Source: Pleurostoma richardsiae (Eukaryota > Ascomycota > Sordariomycetes > Calosphaeriales > Pleurostomataceae). Taken from it: a DNA stretch of 64,000 nucleotides. The position numbers were made by a program, and so were the translations under genes. The notes under the pieces were generated by a model that ran no database searches, was not told where the DNA came from, and saw only the letters and a list, made by a program, of their open reading frames with translations. Positions 25,891 through 37,280 of the stretch are shown piece by piece (the first letter of the stretch is position 1; each line of letters opens with the position of its first letter). Location of the stretch: the NCBI GenBank assembly GCA_030052745.1, contig JANBVO010000004.1, forward strand, positions 434,001 to 498,000. The letters are read 5' to 3'.

Positions 25891-28701
25891 AGCCACATAT
25901 GGATGGCGAATGATGGCACCTCATCTCACGGGTTACACGAAACACCCAGAGGGTGCCGATGATTGCCAGGCCCCGACTGTTCATTTGTCGCACTGGACAC
26001 CGCTCCAGATCCTTTCGGAGCAAGTTCTGACTGTACAACGGTCGTGTTCTGATGCAGTACGAAATCCCACCACTTTCAAAGCATGGCTAGTTTGGACCCT
26101 TGCACCAACGGCCAAACTCGCCACGGCCGGGGTACCTAGCCGCCCTCGACGTGAGCATCCTTCCAGACCGGACAAGCAATCGCGTAAGTCTGGCGCCCCC
26201 GAGTTCTTTTGAAGATGAGCAACGGTAATATTAGATCTCGCCAGGCTTGATCCTGGATAAGATAGCCGGCTGGGCTCGACGCACCACCAGAAGTTGAAGA
26301 AGCAAAGGAAATCGCAATCTTTCCCTCGTTTCTTGATCTAGGACGCTTCTATCCCCAGACGGCATTCATACCGACGCCAACTAGTGTTGTATAGTTACGG
26401 GGCCATCTCGGACGCGATGGATCCTCGGCTTACAGGCTGGCCGGGGGGGCCAAGCCGTGTGCCGTTGCAGCACCATGTGACGCTGCATTCGATGTCCGAA
26501 CATTCGATTTGACACCGAGGACGGCCCGTGGCGCGGAATAGGTCACGCCGGGACCGCAATAAGCAGCCCTCGCAACCTTGTGGACAACAGGCCTGGTACC
26601 AGTCGCCGTTGTAGACTGCGCCTGGAAGAATGACCGACCCCCTTCGGGAAGGAGGGCGTAAAACTCGCTACCATTCCTTGATTCTGTGCTTTAGCGAGCC
26701 TACGACGTTGGCCAACAACACCTTAGCAAGATCTGACAACTTTGACAGACGCCAGGGGACCCCTGGCAGTTTCCGTCATCTGCGATTTGCGAGAAATGAC
26801 AAAAGAGGGCAAGGCGGCCCCGCGGATCCTGCTCCCTGTCGCGCCACGTACCCGATTGCCCCGGGGCTAGCTAATGATACGATGTCACGGCCCCCTTGGC
26901 CGGGGGCCAGATGCAGTTCGCAGGGGGCCCTCAGAGTTGCCAATTCGGTCAACATCAAGCCACGGCTCTGGGAATTCGGCGCGATCCTCCCTTTCCACCG
27001 GCGCTTCGAAGCATGTGAGCCGGTGGGACTTCCTATACCTACAGATTCATATGCCGAAATGACGGCCTTCAGCCTCAGCCATGAAAGGAAGGTTGTTCGG
27101 CACTTCATCCTCTTTCGTGACGACCCTAGGCTCCAGATCCTCTCAACGTCAGGGCTTTGAAGACTCCGGTGTCTCGAAGTGGAAGCCGCCGGGGAGCCGT
27201 CGTCACGTCCGGGTGGGGTCATCGTCCCGTCAACGGGCGAGCGGGCTGTAAACGAAGACCGCGCTCTCCTGTCGTCGCCGCCTAGTCGCTGGATTCAGCG
27301 CTCCTGGACCCCCACTGTCTGGCCGCACGGATCTTTTAGCACAGCTGTCAGGATGACGATCTGACAAGCGAATCGCATCTTCCCGCCGCCGGTATTCCCC
27401 GGAGCCGCACACCGAAGACAGCAGGGAGTCCGACCTGGATCTTCCTGGTCCCTCGCCAGGGCAGCCGTCCAAGCCATCGTACCATTTTGCTCTTCCTGTT
27501 TCTTGATCTCTGGACAACGGCGCCGCCGTCGAGATCGCTGCGAGCTGCGCGGAGACGGGGCCGATCCTATCGCTCCCTGGCTTGGCGCTGCAGGTCTAAA
27601 CCGGGCGCTCTTCCCCCTTTTCCCTCGTCAATATTCGCCTCACGGCAACCGAGCGGAGCCTTTTCCCTTCCCGGTCGATATACGCGCTCACACTGTAGGA
27701 GCCAGCCGCACGATCACGCACTGTGCCGCCCGCGATCTTGACAGGTAAGATTGGCGGATTAATAACGAATCGATATTTCGTTTCCCACCTGCAACATGCT
27801 TACCAGGCTTGTGCGGAACCGGGTAGACTAGTCCCAACAGCTATGCCCTGCTTCGACCCTGTTTCCGTTACGGTATCATCGCGGGTCACACCCGGAGACA
27901 CCTTCTGTTTTCCACCCAGGGGGGCCTATGGATCTATCAAGGGCTCCGCCCCTCCACTAACTAGCCAGCGTGAACCGGGTTGGCGCGCACACTTGGCGGG
28001 GATGGCATTCGGCATATGAGGAATGAAAAATTCACACTACCTCTGAAGTATCATACGAGAAATGTCTCTGAGGCTGTGCAGTATCGAATTGTGTCTCAGA
28101 TGCACATTTCTTCCAGAAACCCCAAGGGATTCTATGACGCGTGGCGTGAGACAAGCCATGTTCATTCATTCGTGTTCGTGGTTTATTTACATTTGATTCC
28201 TCAGGGCGATCCCAGGCACGCGCAGACCCCCGTGGGTGTCTCGTTTCGCTGTGCCTCAGGTCAGTGTCCCTCAATAAAGTAAATGCCGAAGTCCCGGCGT
28301 TTCTCACCGAGCCCCCCCCCCACGCTTGCGCAGGGCCCCCCGTTGGGCCACGTTGCGGGTTTGGCGGGCTCGGACGAGCCAAGAAGCAGCACAATGAGGG
28401 AAAAGCCCCCAAATGTTCATGATGTGTATGCAGTAGCCAGCTGAAGACCCACGAGGACGAGAAACAAAAACACGCGCCGATGATGTACATGCATGCCTGA
28501 TCAGGCGGGAAACATGTCTAGGCTCTCACCCCCCCAGCCCTAGCTGTGAACCCCTGAACGCCAGGCGGAGAGAGGAAGGTATCATGCCTGCAAGCCACCC
28601 TACCCTATATGCACTGCCTGAAGAAGCACCTCCCGCGGAATCCGCCATCGCGTATCTCCCGTAGCAACTACCTAAACACACCGAGAGAGAAAAGAAAAGG
28701 C

Positions 28702-31700
28702 TCACATGCCGCCTGTCCTCAGCCGTTTCCAGAACGGCCGCTCGCGGCTCCTCTTCTTGTCTCCTGCCGCGCTCGTAGCCTCGTCCGCGAGCTTAGCCGC
28801 CGCGCCCGCCCTCTGGAAGGCCGGGTCGTTCCTCAGCTGCGGCGCCTTCGGGTCGATCTCGTCGAAGTCCTCCGACGAGCGGCCCTCGAGCTTGCCGGCG
28901 GCGGCACCCTTCTCCTCCGGGAAGGAGTAGCCTGCCAGTGACCCCGGGAACCGCCCGCCGGCGCTGGCCTCCTGCATCTTCTCGAGGCCGCGGGACAGCG
29001 GCTCCACGAGGGGCGCCTTGCGCGCGAAGTCGTTTTCGTCGTCCATGCCGCCTGCTGCCCCGGGGGGCTGCAGGCTGAGCATCTTCTTGTAGAGGCCGGG
29101 GAACTGGCTCTGGAACTCCTCCTCGAGCTCCGCCTGGTGCTCCTCCACGGCGCGCTTCCTCTCCTCCAGGCTGGACGCGTCGAGGTTCGGCGGGCGCATC
29201 CTCTCCTCGCCACGGAGGCGGTCCAGCCACTCTTCGTAGCGCCTGCGAGTTTCCGTCTTCTCGTCCTAGTTTCTTCAGTTAGCCGTCTCTGGATGCCCGT
29301 ACTAATGACACCTCGGGGAGGATGAAAGCATACCGTAGTAGGGGCGGGCCGGTGCCGGAGGCCGTCCACGTAGTCCTTGGCCGCCTGCGTCATACGCGTG
29401 CCGGTGACGAACTTGTCGAAGGAGTCGGCGAACTCGCGGTAGTGGCCCTTGAGAACGAGGCACTCGCCGCGCCAGCCCTCGCGCCTCAGCCCGGCCAGCA
29501 GCGCCGCGGCGGCCGGGCACTCCCAGGGCAGCTCGACGGCCCGGTCGTAGAAGACGACGCACTGCGCCTTGCGCCACCTGGAGAAGGCGCGGCGGCTCTG
29601 CTCGTCGGCGAACGCGCGCTCGACCATGTCGAGGGTGGCGGCGCCGAGGAAGCTGGCGGGGGCCCGGAGGTTCACGGCGGTGTGGATGTGCGACCGCTGG
29701 AAGTCGGTGGGCGAGCGGAGGTCGATGAGGAGCACCTGGCCCGTGGCGAGGATCTCAAGGAGGCTGCTGAGGTGGCCTGGGAGGATCATTCGCGGGCCGT
29801 CGTTCGCCTCGGGAGGGTTGTCGTCTATCTTCAGATTCTGCAGGTTGTAGTTCATACGCTCCCGCTGTCTCCTGTGATGGAACCAGAGCTGGGTTCCTGT
29901 TAGCTTGCTATGCTCGTAGGATAATAAGAGGCGGCGGGTTCTCTCCGCGCTGTCAAACTTACGTCGATGTCCGAGGTCTCGACACCGAGATGTGAAGCGT
30001 AGTATTCGGTCGTGGCGATGCTCGGATTGGGGTTGTTCGCAAAGTAGTCTTCTAGACGATTCACCACGTGTGTGGCCAGCGGAGGCCCGTCGGGGATGTC
30101 GCGGTCGGAGTAGAAGGTTGTCCTCCGGGAGCTCCGTGCCTGATTAAGGATCGGCATCCTCACGTTGCCCTCTTCCTGCAGCGGCTCCCCGTTGCTGTCA
30201 CTGCCGCCAGGTGGTGAGAACCAGGACGGCGCAGCTGGCCCGGTTCGCCGCATACTTTGTACTGACGCACTGGCTTGCGACAGCCGGGGGCGCGTCGCGA
30301 TATTCCCAGCTCTATCGGGAGGATTATACCCTCCGGTTGGCACTCTCCTGAAGCCAGTCCTCACACCGGCCGAGGTCCCTGATCGAACTGGTAGGTTTCG
30401 GATCCCCAAGCCCAGGCCGTCTGAGGCGACATCTGAATGACTGCGGTGCAGAGCGGACTCGGCTCGTCGTATGGCCGTCTGCATTGGCCTTATAGTACTT
30501 GCCGTGTCGGTCGGGGTGTAAGTCGTCCCGGAGAAGAACGACTCCGTGTCGGTTCGGATTGGCTCTTCTTCAAAGAAGTCCTCCTCGACCTGTTCTTGTA
30601 CTGTCGAGGTCTCAGCGCGAGATATCAACGTCTCCGATGACCCTCTGGTGTTCAGGAGGTTATTAGATCGGATGAAAGCGACGAAGGAACAGGCCTGATC
30701 GTCCGGCAGCAGGTCCCAGACCATGACGGGAAGTGAGAGCAGAAGGAGGGTCGAGTGGCTCTTGAACACACCCTGGACCTTTACATATTTTGCCAACGCA
30801 GGAAAGCTGGACAACCACTGCTCCCATGCTTGAAGGTCTAAGCGTTGGTCGTCCTCAAGCGCCAAGGAAATCATAACATGTGGCTCGTCTTCGTTGGGTT
30901 CTGACGCGCCCTCTTCCAAGGTACTTCTACCGGAGGACAAGGGCTCCGAAGGCGTAGTGTCTTCGGAAGGTGACGGGGTGCGTGTGTCGTTAGCAGAGAA
31001 CCGGCATAATTCTATACTGGGCGCCTTGTGGTTGGATGTCATCATGAAGTGCACCGGGGTCGACCGAGCCTCGAAGTGCTTCCCGTTGATGAGGATGGGC
31101 CGCGGGTGTTTGAGGCGTGCCAGGACCTCGGCATGGAGCATAGCGGCAGAGAAGATCCTCAACCTCCATTCCTGGAGCACTTCAATGAGGGCATTCGTGA
31201 ACGAGTAGCGACCTGGATCAGGGGCAATAGCGTCCCAGCTTGACGCCGAAATGGTCTCCGTTATGCTCCGTCCGGTCGGGAAGGTGGCACTTGCGGCGCC
31301 GGCACAGCAATCGAGTAATATCAGGGTATCTGACACCGACCTCTCTAGCAAGGTCTGGATTGCCGACCATCTAAGACTGGGTGAGCTGTCTACCTCATCA
31401 ATCACTGCACGGTTGGATGACTTACTGTAACCAAGGCGATCCCGAATGCCGCGTCCTAAGGGGCACCGATGAGCATGCAAGAGAAATTACCAAATCATGG
31501 GACACGGTCAAACTCACGCGCACCAGGTACTCTGCCTGGACTCGTCTATCCTGGCATGACCACCGTAGTAGACGACAAAGAGGGTATCTTCGGACTCGTG
31601 GTCCTTGATCATGGCACCGACCTTCAGCATCAACTCTAGGTGAGCGTTCTCGGATGGTATGGGAAAGACGTCCGTTTCGAAGCCATAGTCTTCTCGGAGA

Positions 31701-32195
31701 CATTTCTCAAGGTCTTCTAATTCGGGCAGCACGAAGAGATCGTCGGTCTTCCAGTGTAGCAGCAGCGCTACTACCTTCTGGTACCGCTGTGATGAACGGC
31801 CGCGGTTGGGGAACGCTCTACTTGCGGACTGATACCAGCGGTGTGAGTTGGAATGTAACACACATACAGGTTGACCAAGCACTAGATTCGAGGACAAGGA
31901 TGATACGCACCTCCTGAAGGGTCTGCGCGAAAGTGTCTAGTTGTTTAACATGATAGCTCACCCGGCTGGTATCATGAGTTGCTGCTGGGGTGCAGACACC
32001 GCCTGCTGCGGAGCCATACTGGGGGCCACATAGGCGTGAGTGAAGCTCTTCCACGCGCATCGCGGCTCGAGAGGGAGACGGCTCGGAGCTGAAAGAGGAC
32101 AGCAAACGTACAGTAGAGTCTGCGCTGCTAAGACTTGCTCCATCGGCCGGCCTCCGCGTCCTTAAAGCATAGTACGCTTGCGGCTGGTCTCCCAT
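28702..32195 (-). CDS. Caspase-like (C14) / homeodomain-like / rhodanese-like fusion protein
   Basis: Model: complement(join(28702..29265, 29334..29888, 29963..31424, 31518..31786, 31911..32195)), 1044 aa; all phases agree. Domain 1 (about 95-290) is a caspase-like fold: RYQKVVALLLHW, then VVYYGGHARIDE with candidate catalytic His 172, and DTLILLDCCAGAAS with candidate Cys 224/225. A Ser-rich region follows. Domain 2 (about 630-688) resembles a homeodomain: VNRLEDYFANNPNPS, then TSDIDLWFHHRRQRER, with W and F of helix 3 present but His where Asn51 is usual. It is completed only by the 29889..29962 splice (GTAAGT donor, GCTAAC branch site). Domain 3 (about 703-835) is rhodanese-like: VLLIDLRSPTDF, then VVFYDRAVELPW and LVLKGHYREF, with no Cys at the usual active-site position. 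A charged, coiled-coil-like tail follows. The frame opens at a TTG at 32261, so the first ATG at 32195 is used. Alternative: two genes, with the rhodanese starting at the ATG at 29855. The continuous frame from helix 3 into the rhodanese favours one protein. Confidence 0.8.
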
Positions 32196-32993
32196 GTTGG
32201 GATGGTGCACCGGAGCCTCCTCGGTGATGGAATGGCGAGGGGTTGCCGGTCGGGCACCCAAAGCGTAAGAACGTGAGCAGCTCAGCAGGTTGATTTACAC
32301 GGTTCGGTAAGATGGCGTTGGGTTGGCATCATCTTTCTAAGGGAAGCAAAGCATTTCCTTTCGCTTTTACTGGGTAGGAAACGCAATGGACAAGAAGAAA
32401 TCTGTTGATTCCTCTCTTCTACGTGACCCCCCGCGCCATATTGTCTCCTGCTGGGCTGTGTCATGTCGTCGGCGGGAGCGGCTGAGTCGTCGCTTTGCAT
32501 CCTCCCATCGGTATCAGATTGGGTTTAGTGCAACCGAGGATCGGCAGTCGTCTTATGCTCACGGGCAAGAGTTGAGTCTCCACCGGGGGCTGCCGCGGAG
32601 AGCGAGACTTGTCCTATCGGCGAAACTTGTGTGGTGAATCAAGTCTCTTTTCGACCCCACATTTGATGCCCCGTGTGGAGTGTGCAAAGTGCACCGGCAA
32701 ATGCCCTGTCAGACGTCGGTGAGGCATGTCGGGAAGCCCGGTGGAGTAACGTTGACGGCAGCCCCGACTGCACGTGCTTGGCGAATCGTGGCTTGTCTCC
32801 CTGTGGCTTGGCAGGCTTCATTCTCGGGGCGTCGACTGGACGATATCAATATTCACATAATTCTGGGTGACAGGGTCGAAAGCTTGCTTCAGGCTTATTT
32901 CACAGGCTCTTGGTGCTATCAAGAACGGTTGAAGCTCATCCGCCACTCAAGTTGAAGGGCTGCTGAACATTTGTGACTTCTCCTACGGCGACC
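32196..32993. other. Divergent promoter region, caspase-fusion / PBN1
   Basis: About 0.8 kb between two divergent ATGs. No supportable gene, repeat or RNA. It should carry both promoters and leaders. Confidence 0.55.
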
Positions 32994-34630
32994 ATGCGTC
33001 AACGAGTAACATTCATCCATGATCCTCAGGATGCAGTCGATCCAGCGTCCCTCAATGTCGGGGTCAGCGCCGTCACTGGACCTGTCATCAAGGCCGCTCG
33101 CGAGGACCGTGTGACTCTTGCCTTGGAGGAGCTGCCAGAAGAGCTCAAGCAGGTGCTCGGGAGCTGCCATGAGCTCCACATCCGTTGGGCCAGCCCGAAC
33201 GCGTACGAGACCGTGACCCCCCTGCTGTCGAGGCTGTCTCCCGGCTTCCACCTGTTCTACACACCTCACGCGGATGGTGACATGGAGGAGTGAGTCTCAC
33301 CAGAGACCTTCTCTGGCTGATCAACGCTGAACATGCTGGTGTAGAACTCGTCTATGTAACCTCCTGCAGAAAGCATTTGGACCCTTAGATTGTTCTTCTC
33401 CCAAGGTGTGCTCCCCCGACCCAGTACCTTGGCACAGCTAGTGAGAGCCATGCGCTGAACTGTGTCCAGTCATCTTTTACGGCACTGCCTCATGATCGCT
33501 TTTCCCATTCAGCAGCTTTCCAGTATTACCAACCTCTGGAGAGTCTTGCCGCCTTCATCAAGTACGCTAGCGATGATCTATGTCCAGCTTCGGATCCCGC
33601 TTGTGGAACTCGTGTCCAGAGACTCTCCGAGGCGAGCTCGCTTGACATCTCGTACGACACAATCTCTCATGCACTGAAAGTCACCGCGACATGGCCATCC
33701 CTGGAGCAGCCTGTGATGGTCACCTCGCAGCGCAACTACCGAACAGAGGTGGGGATTTTGGCAGCAGACAAGCTGCCCAACATGGAGCCCGATGAGCTTG
33801 GCCTCTCGGGCATCCTGACGGTCCTGGGCCAAGACACCAAGCCCTCCCAGACCATGTTCGCCTTTGCGTCTCGGCACCGGCGCGCCGAAGCGGCGTTCTC
33901 GTCCAGGTTCCTGGACCCGACCGGCCTCCACCCCACCCTGCAGCTCCAGGTGAGCTCCACCAAGCCACCGTCCGACGACTCGTATTGCTCGCTGCACGCC
34001 TACCTCACCTTACCGCGGACCATCTTCGCGGACAGATACCAGCTCTCTGACCCCCTGTTCCTCGCCTCCAAGAACCTTACCGCCCTGCACTACATCACGC
34101 AGCCCGTGGACCTCGAGGCGCCGGACTACGCCATGGACCTCTGGGGCTCCGCCGCCCTGCTGGAGCTCGCGGCGCCCGCGCCCTCGGAAGATGCCGAGAC
34201 AGGCGGCGGCACGTGGACTGCCGAGGTCCCGCTGCACCTGCGGTACCTCGCCCCGTCGGGCACGGGGTACAGGGACGTCGAGGTGCCGTACCCGGCCGTG
34301 TTCTGGGCGTGCACGACGGAGGAGGGGACGAAGTTCCCCAGCAATCCCTTCGACAGAGTGAACCTGGGCTACGACGCGCTGTTCGGGCCCCGGACCGTGT
34401 TCTGGCACGTCGACCCGCGCCCGGAGCACGGGCAGCGGCTCATGACCGAGGTGAAGGTGCCTGTGCTCGATCTTAGCAAGTCCGCGTGGGTGAACGTGGG
34501 CACCGCGGCGGCGGTCCTGCTCGGGTTTGCATGGGTCGCTTGGAAGCTGCTGTCTGTCTACCTTAAAACGGGATATGGGAGCGCGCCACATACGTCTCCG
34601 GGTGAGGCAGACGCGAAGAAGAAGCAATAG
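32994..34630 (+). CDS. PBN1: PBN1 / PIG-X, GPI mannosyltransferase I regulatory subunit
   Basis: ER-membrane partner of the first GPI mannosyltransferase (Gpi14/PIG-M), needed for GPI-anchor assembly and for ER folding of some proteins. Model: join(32994..33289, 33406..34630), 506 aa. The long luminal part includes the PIG-X signature ADRYQLSDPLFLASKNLTAL and a later DLEAPDYAMDLWGSA segment near 365-385. A C-terminal membrane helix (VNVGTAAAVLLGFAWVAWKLL) is followed by a short Lys-rich cytosolic tail (DAKKKQ) of ER-retention type. The ATG at 32994 is used; the frame extends upstream only to a GTG. The intron has a clear GTGAGT donor. The acceptor at 33405 was chosen because it has a pyrimidine tract and alone keeps the downstream frame, giving CAPPTQYLG after the junction. 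That local stretch is less certain. Confidence 0.87.
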
Positions 34631-34870
34631 AAAAACCATACGGGGCGTCTGGCCGCTGCAAACTCCGGTCCATCTGTTCTATGTAGCGTCTATCAGATAA
34701 ATGACAGATCTTTCGCCATAGCTAAATCCATCCGGTTACAATAACTTTTTCAAACAGCATTCATCGTACCCAGTTCACGCACTCATATTCCCGCTCCAGG
34801 TTCCGCTAGGCTCTTAACGGGCTTGAAACGGCATATGATGCTTCCCGAAGACAAATCGCTGCCAGGCGAC

Positions 34871-36008
34871 TTAGAAGGCGAAGACCTGGTCCTCGAGCTT
34901 ACTAACGGGGCGCGCCTTCTTAAAGCCTAGGCTCTCCGTCGCCTTCTTCAAGCCGCTGACCATGGGGGGAGGGCCGCAGATCAGGATCTTGACATCATCG
35001 GCTGGCTTAGGCAGGTGTTTCTACGAAAATGTTATGAGCACATGCCCGCAAAGTCGGGATGCACCGAGCGGCGCAGCTCAAGGGGAAGGCAGCTTACCGT
35101 GATCATATCCGGGGTGACATATCCGACGCCGCCAGTCCAGCCCTCGGGCGGCCTGTCCAGGACGTAGTGTACGCGGAAGCCCTTGTCCTCAGCGGCCAGC
35201 TGGTCGAGGTCCTCCCGGAGCAGGATGTCCTGCTCCGTGACGTTGGCGAAGATGAGGTCAACCTCGGTCCGGTCGCCGGCTGCGCGGCCGCGGACGATGG
35301 CGCGGACGACCTGCAGCATGGGGGTGATGCCGGTGCCGCCGGCGATCATGCCGAAGTGCCGGACCATGTTGGGCGTGTAGACGAAGGCGCCCTTGGGACC
35401 CTTGACCCGGATGGTCTGCCCGACGGACAGGGACGCCATGTGCTTGCTGATGTTACCCGTGGGGTACGACTTGATCAGCAGGTCGAAGTGGCCGGCCTGC
35501 TCGTCACCGCTGATGGGCGTGTAGGAGCGCACAATCTCCTTGGTGCTGCCGTCCGGCTGCGCGATGGCAGCGCCGATGGAGATGTGCTGGCCGATGGGCA
35601 GACCGAGGATCGCGGTAGGGTACGGGAGATGGAACCGGTAGCTGGGAAGCAAAGTCAGATACCCTCAGCGCCATCACGTAGGACACAAGGCGTGCGCTTA
35701 CATGGCGACATTGTGGGAGATGATCGTCTTCTCCTTGAGCTCAAACTCTTGGAAGGCATCGGGCTTGAGGACCTTCTTCGGCTCTGGATGCAGTCGCGTA
35801 TATGGTCAGCGGTGTCCCGCGACAAGGCATAGAGGGGCGCTGAAGGGGAGTGCTTACGGAGGTTGAAGAACTTGATGCTCCCCAGCGCGATGGCGAGGAG
35901 GACGGCATAGGGCACCCACTCGCGCCTTATTATGGCGGTCCCCAGGACGAGGAGACCGGCGGGGATGTAGATCCCATCGGCATACTTCCGCGAAAGCAGG
36001 TCGCCCAT
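34871..36008 (-). CDS. CBR1: NADH-cytochrome b5 reductase (CBR1 type)
   Basis: FAD enzyme transferring electrons from NADH to cytochrome b5 for fatty-acid desaturation and sterol synthesis. Likely anchored in the ER or outer mitochondrial membrane by its N-terminal helix ([20 protein letters not shown] and following). Model: complement(join(34871..35020, 35098..35641, 35702..35783, 35858..36008)), 308 aa, the normal size for CBR1. Motifs in order: [15 protein letters not shown]-binding RSYTPIS, the [14 protein letters not shown] and [13 protein letters not shown] stretch, NAD-binding [31 protein letters not shown], then [17 protein letters not shown] in the last exon, ending in LEDQVFAF as in family members. 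Each junction restores conserved sequence. It is divergent from the DUF3605 gene. Confidence 0.95.
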
Positions 36009-36474
36009 CTTGCTCGATTTGCCAATTGACGCCGACCACAGCGGTGAACTGCCCTCAAACTCTGTGGGAGTGTTGACGAGGCGAATATCAGGGCTGCGGG
36101 GGTTGTTGGGGCCGACCGTGCAGTTGAGATGGCGCCTTGGCTACTTTTTTTCCTTTTCCGAATCCTCCCCGTTAGCATCGAACCATGCCCTCGGAGGGAC
36201 TGTCCTCGGGTGGATTTTGGCGGGCGGTGTGGCGCAAACTGCCCGGCAAAACGAATGTAACTCGGTACCGGACCCCTGATCTTGCTGCCGGGCGGGGCTG
36301 CCAGCCAGCGAAGACGGAGCGCTGTCCCGCTGCACCCCGAAATTGGAAGGCCGTTCCGGCTTTCCCTTGCTAGGCACAGTAGGCAGCCGTTCTGGAGGGC
36401 TCAGTCCATTGCTGTCGTGTGCTTGCCTGTTCACTGAGACTGCACACCAAAAGTGTCACCGAACCGGCCTGAAT
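36009..36474. other. Divergent promoter region, CBR1 / DUF3605
   Basis: 466 nt between two divergent ATGs. No other feature was recognised; both promoters must lie here. Confidence 0.55.
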
Positions 36475-37204
36475 ATGGGAGATAACACCGTTGAAGACCC
36501 TCCGTTTCCTCTAACGGAGGTGGACAAGTGGGTGCTCTCTCAGACGGACGAGGAGTTCAAGTACCATGACTGGGATGAGTTACGAGATATCATAGGTGAG
36601 TAAGTCCGAATAGACCTGTAGTTGTGAAATGACAACAAAACGGATTGCCTGCTATGTCTTCGACTGCTGTATACTGATATCGGTGATGGTAGCAACAAAT
36701 AACCTCTCTATTCTAAAGCGGAAACCTTCGGATCTCCGTAGATACATGAAATGGACAGCCGAGACGAATGTCGACTATGGTAGCATGACGAACTATCTCT
36801 TAGTTCATCGGTTGCCCAAGGCCTGGGGCTCGATTCCCTTCACGCCCGCTTCCAGCATCCCGTTCGAGGACCCCTCGGATTTCCGTGTTCTCCTTAACGA
36901 TTGGCCATACGGCCTGGCGCCAGACATAACACATATCGTAGTCTGGACACGCACCTTGATTCCGACAGATCCACAGACTGGTGACGTGACGCCGGAGAGT
37001 CGGAGACTCATTAACAACTTCGTCAAAACGTACTTCGTGGACACGTTGGGTCCGGGCGGCAAGGACAAAATAATGTGGTTCAAGAACTGGGTGGCGCTGC
37101 AGAGCGTGAGGTCCTTGGAGCATATCCACGTCATGGTGAGGGATGTCGACCCTGACGTAGTGGAAAACTGGACTCGAGAACAGGATTATCATAGACAATC
37201 CTGA
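36475..37204 (+). CDS. DUF3605 family protein (N-acetylglucosamine-induced protein 1-like)
   Basis: Soluble fungal protein of the DUF3605 family, whose members are often named after induction by N-acetylglucosamine; biochemical activity unknown. Model: join(36475..36595, 36693..37204), 210 aa, a usual family size. Family landmarks: LTEVDKWVLSQTDEEF and DWDELRDIIATNNL (restored across the 97-nt intron), LKRKPSDLRRYMKW, YLLVHRLPKAWG, FRVLLNDWPYGLAPDITHIV, and WFKNWVALQSVRSLEHIHVM near the C-terminus. The HVMVRDVD segment near the end is typical. No signal peptide or membrane helix. The start at 36475 precedes the conserved region directly. Confidence 0.88.
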
Positions 37205-37280
37205 CAGAACGCTCGCTTCCGTTCTCCGGCAGCTCGGTTCACTTTCACCCCAGCCTGATCCCAACAGCTCCCGGAGGGAC

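Larger units (their letters stand above)
17303..28701. other. 11.4-kb gene-free region upstream of the homeobox gene
   Basis: I examined all six frames for domain motifs and for splice-joined continuations and found no supportable gene. The longest open frames (for example 26630-27160 plus and 22285-22797 minus) have neither. The base composition is not strongly AT-biased, so this does not look like a heavily RIP-mutated transposon graveyard. Content that can be seen: a G-run cluster at 18916-18937, a GT-rich tract at 20021-20065, ACCT/AGGT arrays at 22811-22936, a TACCTAGGTA palindrome at 25881-25890, and many TACGGTAC/TACAGTAC-like short palindromes. The left part must contain the promoter and 5' leader of the homeobox gene; the right end receives the 3' end of the caspase-fusion gene. 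Confidence 0.55.

Noticed and set aside
26630-27160. 176-codon plus-strand open frame in the gene-free region
   Set aside because: No domain motif, no splice-supported extension, and overlapping frames of similar length on the other strand; looks like chance in GC-balanced DNA.
17303-28701. RIP-degraded transposon hypothesis for the gene-free region
   Set aside because: No AT-rich bias, no terminal repeats and no transposase or reverse-transcriptase remnants seen by eye; a repeat-library search and a RIP-index calculation would be decisive.
29322-29903. 193-codon plus-strand frame opposite the rhodanese-like exon
   Set aside because: Antisense of a GC-rich coding exon with Val/Gly/Glu bias; the minus strand shows clear rhodanese motifs.
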